DNA from: Hypomesus transpacificus | Lineage: Eukaryota > Chordata > Actinopteri > Osmeriformes > Osmeridae | NCBI RefSeq assembly: GCF_021917145.1 | Contig: NC_061073.1 | Location: 1,204,075-1,268,074, forward strand | Direction of reading: 5' to 3' | DNA length: 64,000 nt | Shown here: piece by piece, positions 25,901-36,743 of the stretch | How positions within the stretch are numbered: position 1 is the stretch's first letter | Layout of the letters: each line of letters begins with the position of its first letter | Made by a program: the position numbers and the translations under genes | The notes under the pieces: model-generated | What the model was told of the DNA's origin: nothing | The model's database searches: none | What the model saw: the letters and a program-made list of their open reading frames with translations, nothing else

Positions 25901-27149
25901 GACTAACGCAGAGAGCAGCTTATTCATAGCCAAGGAGCCACACCTACAGTACAGCACCAGAGCAGATCCTCTGATGGACGATTCTCTGTCCATAGCATTC
26001 TGTTGGGTGGCACACAATGTCAGTCTTTCACATTCGCATAGATACGTTTCTATTTCCGTGTGTAGGCTATAGTTGAATCCTATAAGGAGAACGAAATGTG
26101 ATTATCTGAAGGCTTTCTTCCGGAAATAATTATTGTATCACACAATGTGCCCCTGTTTGTTTTCATTTCAAATTGGTAGAGTTAAGGAAGATACTTGTAT
26201 AGATCTAAACCACTTCTATCCACCCACCCAAGTGAGTTTCGCCCGCCGAATTTCCAAAGAAGCCATCCTACCTCGGTCAACGACTGTGCCACATCAAGGC
26301 TGCAAGCAGAGTTGATCTCATCACAATAATACTGGGAACCCAAACATCTGGAGCTGCAACAACGTATTCCTCAAATGAGTATATATAGCTGTTTCGTTTA
26401 TGGTAAATTGGCAGCTTTTTTATGCTACACAGTGCGCGCAGTCTACATTAGTGTCTTTACTGTCTCTGATCATTCGATCCCTAGAGTCTCATGCAAATGG
26501 CAGTCAAATAATAGCCTTTCTAGCAGGCATAGTAGCTTACATAGATGCGAGGCACTATAAGCTTATAGGCATGGGATAGACATTTGTAATGCTTGACGCA
26601 ATCTGCTACTGTATTTCCAATGAATGTGCATAACCTTGTAAATAATTTTCTGGTGCTCCTAATGCAATTCATCAATCCATATTTGCATCTCTATTTGCTT
26701 CTCTTTGACTAACCCAACCCAGTTTCTTCGCGCGCAAATGGATAAGAGAGGCTATTCAATACAACAACAAAAAACACTTACTTCATGGAAATCGTGATTA
26801 GGAATTCAAACAGGTGGAGCACGGTACACTTTAAATTGTCTTCAGTATTCTACTCCTCCGAAGTGATAATAGCCTTTGATCCCTTCAAATCCACGCGACA
26901 GACCACTTCATGGCCGCTTACTGACTGCAAGCGAACGAGTTGCCTTCCAGCACCACTACACTTTGAACAGCTCCCATTGACGTCACAGCTCGCAGGCTAC
27001 GATGCCACTCCCTTTTCATAACGACCACCGCCAATCGAATGGAAGAAAGTGATGAACCATTACAACTGAACTGAACCTGCAAGCGGTAGTAACTAGAGGT
27101 AGCTTAGCAAGTGCTTGTATTTTGACTAGCTTTCTAGGTTGTGTATATG

Positions 27150-27781
27150 TAAAAAAAAAAAAAAAAAATCTCACTCTAACCTCAAGACAGCTAACTTACT
27201 CTGCCAAACAAAATGTGTTCTTCACTATGACCATTATAGGACTTCATTTCCCATAAGGCGAGTGGGATAATACTGTTACCATAGTTACTAAATACCGTGC
27301 ATAAAAGTGCAGAAAGTGAACCGTTTTAAAGCTAGCTGGGGAAAACCAATATTGTGACCGGCACGTAAGACAGACCCACAAAATATTTACTTGGAACAGC
27401 TATTGTTTCTTTGTGCATTGTACTGTAGCTTGAGAATGCAACTTTGCTACTGTATTAACATATCAGTTAGTAGCTATCCTACAAGCTGCGTGTCAACCAG
27501 CAAGACACCGTACTATACTGTATTATACAGGAGATAGCTAGCTAGCTCTAACTTTTTCTACAGTGGCTAGCCTAGGTGACTCATTTAGAATTGGGGCGTA
27601 CATTTGGGCATGAATTCTGTCTACAGAATACGTATTACAGCTTGATGTGATGGAAGGAGTTCAACTTTTGACATTCCAAAACTAGATCAACTAGAAACTA
27701 GACGGTAGTTAACTAGCCTCTAGTGTAACGAGTGTTGTTTTGTGTAAACGTGTCTAGCTAACTTTGATGTGACTGTTTTTC
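27150..27781 (+). promoter_or_regulatory. 5' region of the GNAT/coiled-coil gene
   Basis: The AG at 27782-27783, preceded by TGACTGTTTTT, looks like a splice acceptor 24 bases before the ATG. An upstream non-coding exon probably lies within this stretch, but I cannot place its borders. No clear TATA box was found. Confidence 0.3.
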
Positions 27782-27806
27782 AGGACTTAATGACCAGTCT
27801 GCTAAC

Positions 27807-27965
27807 ATGGATGGTTGTGTCGTCCGTCTACACACAGTACATTTTAAGCCCAAAGTTGATGGGAGCCGGACGGACTTTACTGCCCAGCCCCTCCGAGTTA
27901 ACTTCCACGAGCTTCTGGGAAGCATAGACGCACCAGAACTGGTCACTCAGGTACCACCCCCCCCC

Positions 27966-27996
<31 letters not shown>

Positions 27997-30900
27997 ACAC
28001 ACACATACCAAAAATACATTCAAATATAACCCAAATGAGCTCAGGCATCATGCTTGTAAACCTATTATCCTACTTGGGAATTAGATTAATTATAAAATGC
28101 TTCAGTCAGTCCAAAGGTACACTCCTCTGCTCTGTGCCCAGTGCAGATGGCACGAATGGGGGTGTTGGTCTCTTGTCCATATACTGTACCAAAGTGGGAG
28201 GGTGAGTGTGCATGGATGGCACACTGTGAACTGCTGTATTTTCTTAGTCCATGTCTGCGCTTGTGAGAGTGGTCGTTGTGTTTATGTGTGTGTGGGCAGG
28301 ACTGCTGGCGCTGAGCTCTCGTCCTATAAATAAATACAGCGAATCCTGTAGACATTCACTGTAAAAGCGCCACTGTAAGAAACCGTGTATATGCAGTATG
28401 GTTATCTGGAAGTGTACTGTTGCCAGTATAGCTGTGCACACCTAACACTGACACACGAGCATGTGGCTGCATCCTGGTATGATAACACGTCACTTTTTAT
28501 TTTCCAGGAACAGCTAAGTAGGCTTTTACAAAGGCATAATATCTTTTTCCTCATGCTCTCAGGATGTGACTGGCCTGGACGGCACTCTCATTGTATATCA
28601 CCCAATGATAATGCATGCTCACTTTCACACACAAAACCACACATCCGCTAACACACATCGATCCTCACTCTGTCACACACACATACATTCAAATAAACAC
28701 ACCATACACATTCTTTTAAGCTCCCCCTTTTTAAGTCCTCATTAACGTCTCATTTCCTTTTCGTAACTCAGCCTTGCCCCATCTCATCTGGCATACTTAT
28801 TGTTGGTACATCTAATCTAGTTGTGTACGTGTGCATGGGTGTGTGTTGGGTGGGCCGGGTGCGTGTGTGTGTCCGGGTGTGTGGATGTGTGTCCGGGTGT
28901 GTGGATGTGTGTCCGGGTGTGTGGATGTGTGTCCGGGTGTGTGGATGTGTGTCCGGGTGTGTGGATGTGTGTCCGGGTGTGTGGATGTGTGTCGGGTGTG
29001 TGGATGTGTGTCCGGGTGTGTGGATGTGTGTCCGGGTGTGTGGATGTGTGTCCGGGTGTGTGGATGTGTGTCCGGGTGTGTGGATGTGTGTCCGGGTGTG
29101 TGCCTCCCAGGTAAATAACCTAGACGTCCTGCGCGCTGTGGTGGCCCTGTTTGATGTGTCTCTTCCTGACGTTGGGCCCCAGGACGTCCATGACACTGTG
29201 AACAGCCTCGGGGCCCACACCATCATCCTGCTGAGGCAGCCAGCAGGTACGGAGGAACACTAGCCAGCCATAACCCTAACCAGCCCTAACCCTAACCAAC
29301 CCTAACCAGCCCTAACCCTAACCAGCCCTAACCCTAACCAGCCTTAACCCTAACCAACCATAACCAGCCATAACCAACCCTAACCAACCCTAACCAGCCA
29401 TAACCCTAACCAACCCTAACCAGCCCTAACCCTAACCAACCCATAGCTCTAACCAGCCCTAACCCTAACCAACCCTAACCAGCCCTAACCCTAACCAGCC
29501 ATAACCAGCCCTAACCCTAACCAGCCCTAACCAGCCCTAACCCTAACCCTAACCAGCCCTAACCCTAACCAGCCCTAACCTTGACCCACCCTACCCAACC
29601 CTAGACAGTACACAGTTTGCACGCTGCATGGATATTAGTAGGAAAACAGTCTATCCAATTAGATGGCTCTAATAGTTTCTGTATTGCGTTTTATTCTGAG
29701 ATAACTCTATCTTAGTTTGGATTCAGCCAATTGATTTCTCCATTCCCCTTATTTCTTGACTCTGTCTCTGCCCCACCCCCACTAAAGAGTATAGAATCAT
29801 AACTGTCTCTGTCCCCTCAGATGTTCTAGAAGAGTATAGAATCATAACTGTCTCTGTCCCCTCAGATGTTCTAGAAGAGTATAGAATCAAAACAGTCTCT
29901 GTCCCCTCAGATGTTCTAGAAGAGTATAGAATCATAACTGTCTCTGTCCCCTCAGATGTTCTAGAAGAGTATAGAATCATAACTGTCTCTGTCCCCTCAG
30001 ATGTTCTAGAAGAGTATAGAATCATAACTGTCTCTGTCCCCTCAGATGTTCTAGAAGAGTATAGAATCATAACTGTCTCTGTCCCCTCAGATGTTCTAGA
30101 AGAGTATAGAATCATAACTGTCTCTGTCCCCTCAGATGTTCTAGAAGAGTATAGAATCATAACTGTCTCTGTCCCCTCAGATGTTCTAGAAGAGTATAGA
30201 AGAAGGACTCCCCCCAGCCCTCGACGGGAGACGGGGATCCCCCTCCTCCTCTCATTGGTCAAACGCAACAGAGAGGGCAGTTTCTCCCAGGTCTTCAGCG
30301 AATCAGAAGACAGTTCTGAGGAGAGCTCTGAGGAGCGAGAGGAAGGGGAGGCAACCACCCCACCCAGGTATAGAAGACAAATTTAGAACTCTACTCAGCC
30401 CACACTCCTATAACCTGCTGTGCCTACAATACTTCAGCCTCCTCAAACACGCCTGACGGAGCATGACATTTGTAAAATGCCAGGTGTGTTTCTTTTTTAC
30501 ATGCTGTACATTTAGCAGACGCTTTTAATCCAAAGCGACTTCCAAGAGAGAGCTTTACAAAAGTGCATAGGTCACTGATCATAACAACGAGGTAGTCCCA
30601 AACATTGTGGGTAGCCAAAACATGAAGCACACATTGTGATAAACCAAATAAGTGCCAAAGGGAAGAACCATAAGAGCATGTAGTTAAGCAAGTTACAATT
30701 AAACAACATGAACCTCCAAAGTTCAAGAGTGTACCTGTAGAAAAGCAAGCAACAATAATATATTTCATTTAAACAGCCAAACTTGTCATCAAGATAGAGC
30801 TTCCTCTATCTTACTCTGGGGCCTCAGTACATTAGTATTAGTCATTACTATTTTTGCTCATGTTGTCACACATTTTTATTGGTGCAAATACTGTGTGATC

Positions 30901-32668
30901 CATCTGCCTTCTTTTGAATGTATCACAATGGCTTTACTGGAATCGTCCTAATTATCAACCACTTTTTAATCATTTATGATAAATTTGAGTCATTTCAAAA
31001 TAGATTGCCTCAGAGACAACTGCTGTGAAAAGTCATTGATTTCTCTGAGTGATTGACCATCAAGTCCATGAATTAATAATGCAGTGTGGGGCAATCCATT
31101 TAGAAGGCTAGGGTTAGGGCTCTCACTGGTAGGCCATCAGTCTCCCAGCCAACTGGACTCTCTGAAGGGAAGCCCCAATGGGCTCGTTGAAACGGAGGGG
31201 ATTGGATTGTGGAGTTTATTGGCAGTGTAACATTACAGAGGGGTTACCAGAGAGAAGCCCTTCTCTCAAGCTCCAAGCTGCGTGTGTTTGTGTGTGTTTG
31301 GACCTGGAAGGTTGTGCCACTGCATGTTAATGTGACAGTCTTAGACAAGACAGAGTGAACCGCAGGCCAGACCAGGGCTAACACCAGCTATTCTGTTAGA
31401 GGTAATGAGATTAATGGGGCTTTGAGGAAATCCACTTCCAAGTACCTCCACCACTGCTAGCCAAGTGCTTTCAGAACTGTCAGCCAAATGCCTTTACTCT
31501 GGAAACCCAATACATTCTCAGTACTCATAACTTCTGTGGAAACTGATTACATGAAACTATTTAAGTAATCCAAGCAATTTCTTAAAGTAAATAATAATTT
31601 ATACAATCTAGTCATTGATTCAATGAATATATTTGTAATATTAGTTACTTAAGAGGATTAGATCATTACTGAAATTGTATGATGTCTTCAGTTTTCACAA
31701 AAGTTTGAAGTTAAACCCTTTATCAGGGTTTTCAGTGTATGCTACAGATTCCCTCTGTCTGTGTTTACACACACTTTCTCCTTCTTCCATCTCCCCCACC
31801 CACTTTTAGGGGCGCTTAGAAAACTTGATTTCCTGGAAAGGAGAAAGGCCCAGTCCTGCTCCCTAGCCTGTCTGCAGGGTAGCTTATATCATCATCATGT
31901 AGTCATGGAGTTATGGAGCAGAACATACCACAGGAAACCGGTGCAAACAATCCGTTTAAGAGGACAAAGGTCAAATATGCAGACAGGATACACAGTACCA
32001 GTCAAAAGTTTGGACAAACTTTTGACTGGTACTGTACACACACACACACATACACACACACACACACACACACTCACAGATACACATCCAGATACACACA
32101 CAGATACACGTACAGATACACAAATACACACATATACACACACACATACACACACACACAGATACACATACAGATACACACACGCAAAACACAGGTTGGC
32201 AAAGTATCACGTTGTTCACATCACATACAGTACCAGTCAAATGTTTGGACACATTTTCCCATTCAATGTGTCCAAACTTTTGACTGGTACTGTATATGAT
32301 AAATATCTCACCAGCTTGCCTCTGTACACCTCAGTTGTTCCATCTGGTGCTTGCTGTTCTCACAGTGGGGCAGCTCTCTCCCTGTCCCAGCTCAGGACGT
32401 CTTCTGGTGTGCTCTGTCCTGTAAACCGTTGTCGTATCTCTCTCGAGGCTCTCACTTCCTGTTGCTCCTGTCACTTCCTGTTGGGAGCCTAGGTCTTCAT
32501 GGGAGGTCTTCTGCCTGGGCCTGGAGGACTTCCTGTCCGAGACGCTGCAACGCCGGGCTCTCCGCGACGACCCCGAGGATAACCGGCAGATACCGCCCGC
32601 CGCTGTGGGGGTGGAGTCGCTCATTGTAGCAGCTGCAACGTTCGAACTGAAGACCCTGTGAGTGACAG

Positions 32669-32704
<36 letters not shown>

Positions 32705-35700
32705 CTTAGCTTAGGTGGAATATATCAAGGTGTGAGCAGAACTACGATATTGTTTTGTATATTACCCGTTTATTACCTAGGCTCATGTACAATGTTGCTC
32801 AGAACCAAGTCGTTTAGCCTCCCATATATCAGTTCAGCAGCTGTCCTCCAGACCTTAAGGAGAGATGACCTTCTAGAACGGGCCTCTTTGTAGCACTTTG
32901 TACTATTTGTTCATTGCTTTGGATGTCTGCTAAGTGCATGAATGCTAATAAGTTTAGTCTAGGTAGGCCCACCTTATCTTTCGACAGGTCTTTCATACCA
33001 GACCATTGCTCTTTGGGTGGGCTGTCCCTGCACTGAACCGATTGGAAATCTCCAGGGAAACTCAGGAACAGAGGTCAGGGATCATGGGGGTGTCATGGTG
33101 ACATTGTGTCATGGAGACATTGTGTCATGGTGACATTGTGTCATAGTGACATTGTGTCATGGTGACATTGTGTCATGGTGACATTGTGTCACGGTGACCT
33201 GGGTGGCACATCTGGAGCAGCAGGTTTAGCCTTGAAGGTCACTCCAGGTCAAGCAGATCTAAAGTGACCCCCCCCACCCCCATTTTCTGTTAGTAAATAT
33301 TTGCACTCCTGTGTCAACAGTGGTGTTGGAAACACCTGGAAGTTTGTTTCCCCAGAAAAAGGCACGTGTTTACTTTACACGAGCACCATAGCAAGCTGCC
33401 ATGTTTTCTACATGCCACATCTTTGCCTCTCTGGACTGGCACAACTGCGCTACCCAGTTTAAATTCTTGGCCATGGGGGACAAACAGAAGCACAGTGAGT
33501 CTTTTAGCTCAGTGAACTGCCTTCGCAGTGTGTCCAACACTAATACCAACTCTCTCTTTCCGTCGTCAAACCTCTCTCTCAGCACATAGACCTTATTTAT
33601 ATCTTCAAACTGAGAGCAGCCTTGTCATTAAGAGTCTCTGTGCGGGGTGCGGCTCCGCCCTTGGTGGCCCGTGTCCCACACCCTTTATCCTGTCTGACGT
33701 TGTGGGAAGGTTATTCCTAGAACAGGGCTGGACTCCCAGAACTTGGGCTGCACTGGGCTGTGTGTGTGTGTGTGTGTGCGCTCTGGATTGAACTGCTCTA
33801 GGGTGGATGTTGAGGGAGAAATGTAATGAGAGCTTCCTAATGAGAGAGCAGGAGTACCCCTTCCCTCACCCCTGCCCCGCCCACCTCTCCCCCACCTCTC
33901 CCTCTTGTCTCCCTCTTCCCTCCCTCTTGTCTCCCTTTTCTCTCTCTCTTCTCTTCCTCTTCTCTCCCTCCTCTCTCCCTCTTCTCTTCCTCTTCTCTCC
34001 CCCACCTCTCCCTCTTCTCTCCCTCCTCTCTCCCTCTTCTCTTCCTCTTCTCTCCCTCCTCTCTCCCTCTTCTCTCCCCCACCTCTCCCCCACCTCTTCC
34101 TCTTCTCTCCCTCTTCCCTCCCTCTTCTCTCCCTCTTCCCTCCTTCTTGTCTCCCTCTTCTCTCCCTTTTCTCTCCCTATTCTCTCCCCCACCACTCCCC
34201 CACCTCTCCCTCTTCCCTCCTTCTTGTCTCCCTCTTCTCTCCCTTTTCTCTCCCTATTCTCTCCCCCACCACTCCCCCACCTCTCCCTCTTCTCTCCTTC
34301 TTCCCTCCCTCTTCTCTCCCCCACCTCTCCTCCAGCTCAGCTCCAGCTGACATGGGGAGCCTCCTGACCAGCTCCAGCTGACTAGAGGAGCCTCCTGACC
34401 AGCTTCAGCTGACTAGGGGGGCCTCCTGACCAGCTTCAGCTGACTAGGGGGGCCTCCTGACCAGCTCTAGCTGACTAGAGGAGCCTCCTGACCAGCTCTA
34501 GCTGACTAGGGGAGCCTCCTGACCAGCTTCAGCTGACTAGGGGGGCCTCCTGACCAGCTCTAGCTGACTAGGGGGGCCTCCTGACCAGCTCTAGCTGACT
34601 AGGGGGGCCTCCTGACCAGCTCTAGCTGACTAGGGGGGCCTCCTGACCAGCTCTAGCTGACTAGGGGGGCCTCCTGACCAGCTCTAGCTGACTAGGGGGG
34701 CCTCCTGACCAGCTCCAGCTGACTAGGGGAGCCTCCTGAGCAGCTCCATGGCTGTTGGTTCTCTGTTTGTGTATTCTGGTTCCACGGCCCACTGGGGAAA
34801 CACAGGGGAACACAGTCCGCTTAGTTTAGACATCCAGAAAGGTACAGTGTTATGCCTCCTTCCGCCTCGCTCCAACCACCCCTTTGCCAACAGCTGAAGT
34901 TGATCTACAGCCTTACAGTAGAACGTACTGCATTACTGGCAGTGATCATGGGTGACTCAGCTACATTCGCAGTCAGCAGATCCCAAAGGCTTAGTCACAG
35001 GGTATGGCATTCAGTGATTGAAATACACGATTAATAGCCATATCCGTGGATTCCAAATACAGTGTTGGATGTGTGTGACCACAGATAAGGTGGACGGCTG
35101 TGCTGACGCAAGGTTGTGAGGTGATGATGATGAAGTCGATGATGTTGAAGGCGATAAAGGTGGTGATGATGATGATGATGATGATGAAGAGATGCTGCCG
35201 TGTCTTCCAGGGCTTCAGGAGACAAGGTGCTGCAGCTGTCCCTAATGGCCACCAGGAAACGCTACAGGAACTGCGGAGTGGGACGTTACATCATCGAGGT
35301 GACCTTTCAGCTCACCCGCACACATGCGAACACGCGCGCACACGCACAAGCCTGAGGTACCTCCGAGACGGCTCCTATCTGTGTCCTCCCATCCTTTGCT
35401 CAGAGTAAAGCATCTTTACTGGTCGAAAATAACTGAGATGAAAAAGAAAATAGCTGAGCGCTCCACTAGTTAGAGGACCTTTCAGAAGGACGGCATATTA
35501 GAGGTTAGGCCTGCCTGATGGAAACGAGCATGTGACCACGGGCCTGGTTTCTGTGCTGCCCGGCGCCTGTGATTAGCGGCTAGGGTGTGTCTCTGACTGG
35601 AGGCTGAGCCACGGGCCTGGATGCTGTCGTCCTGGCGCCCCCTGCTGGTCAGACCAAACGCTGCCAGAGCCGACGATCCCCAGAGCTGGGTGTGAGGGGT

Positions 35701-36660
35701 GTCCTCCTCCCACCACCAGCCCCCCTCCTCCTCCTATCACCTGTGTTGGGAGGGGACGGGTTGACATGCCCCCCCCCCCCCCCCGTGGTCTCCTCCCTTT
35801 GCCTTTCCTCAGCTGCTGAAGACCCAGATGGTGTGCCCTCCCCACAACGCTTTCCTGGCGCACGCCGACTCGGACGCCGTCGAATTTTTTGCCAGCTGTG
35901 GCCTCTCCGACGACGCCCTTCTTAACGACAAGTTCAGGTAACGCACACACACACGCACGCGCGCCGCCCTAGCCCTGCGCATACACCACGGTACGTACCC
36001 GCGCACCGACCTCATCGCGTGTGTGATGGGAGCACGACGGAGCGGAGGCCCATGTTTCAAGTCTGTCAAACGTTGCCGTTCTTCAGGGAGGTGAGGGATG
36101 AATGGACCAACACCACTCTGATGAGCTACCTGCCTCCGTACTATACAGGTGGTCTACATGCTCACACACACACACACACACACACTCCTCAGTTCCAGCT
36201 ACACCGCTCATTTGGACACAGCACATTTCAGTTAAAATTAGGGTGTTTAAGGTTATCATTCCGGGTCCTTTTGCCTTAGAAGCCAGTTTTATTGTGTTAA
36301 CAATTTGGGGAAATCGTCCCCCCCTGCCCCCAACCCCCCTTCCCCCTGCCCCCAACCCCCCTTCCCCCTGCCCCCAACCCCCCTTCCCCCTGCCCCCAAC
36401 CCCCCTTCTCCCAACCTCCCTTCTCCCCCCCCATGCAGAGTCTGAGAGTCGTAGCCCAGGGTTCTCCCTGGTCCTGCCAGAGCTGGAGAGAGAGGTGGAG
36501 CAGGCGTGAGTGTGAACCAGTACAACACTCCCCCCAACAACACCAGAATACCACACATTCATGTCCGCACGCTGCCAGGCTTAGTTCCTCCACTGTCTCC
36601 GCCAGTGACTACCCGTTCACCTACTGTTCACAGAGACTCATGTTAGCCCTGTGGTGTGTG

Positions 36661-36743
<83 letters not shown>

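Larger units (their letters stand above)
17841..27781. other. Ten-kilobase gap upstream of SMPD3, no supported exon
   Basis: I see no coding exon with good splice signals. It must contain the SMPD3 promoter and any 5' non-coding exons (minus strand) and the promoter of the plus-strand gene starting at 27807. It holds a SINE (18903-19096), a CT microsatellite (20966-21051), an AACAC repeat (22000-22065), a long GA-rich minisatellite (22500-22925) and many CA blocks, for example 21610-21640, 23578-23601 and 24228-24246. An (A)18 run sits at 27150-27168. Between 25100 and 27780 the DNA is nearly free of simple repeats and is the likeliest place for promoters. Confidence 0.5.

Noticed and set aside
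28821-29263. Cys-Val-Asp ORFs up to 146 codons running into exon 2
   Set aside because: The repeated part is the 20-bp minisatellite. Only the part from 29111 on is coding, and it has a clear acceptor.
29723-30358. 211-codon minus-strand ORF with a 15-residue repeat
   Set aside because: It is the antisense of the splice-site minisatellite and exon 3. A 45-bp period keeps several frames open automatically.
33807-34381. Overlapping Ser-Pro-Leu and Arg-Glu-Gly ORFs of 150-186 codons
   Set aside because: Produced by the CTCTCCCTCTT minisatellite, open in many frames on both strands.
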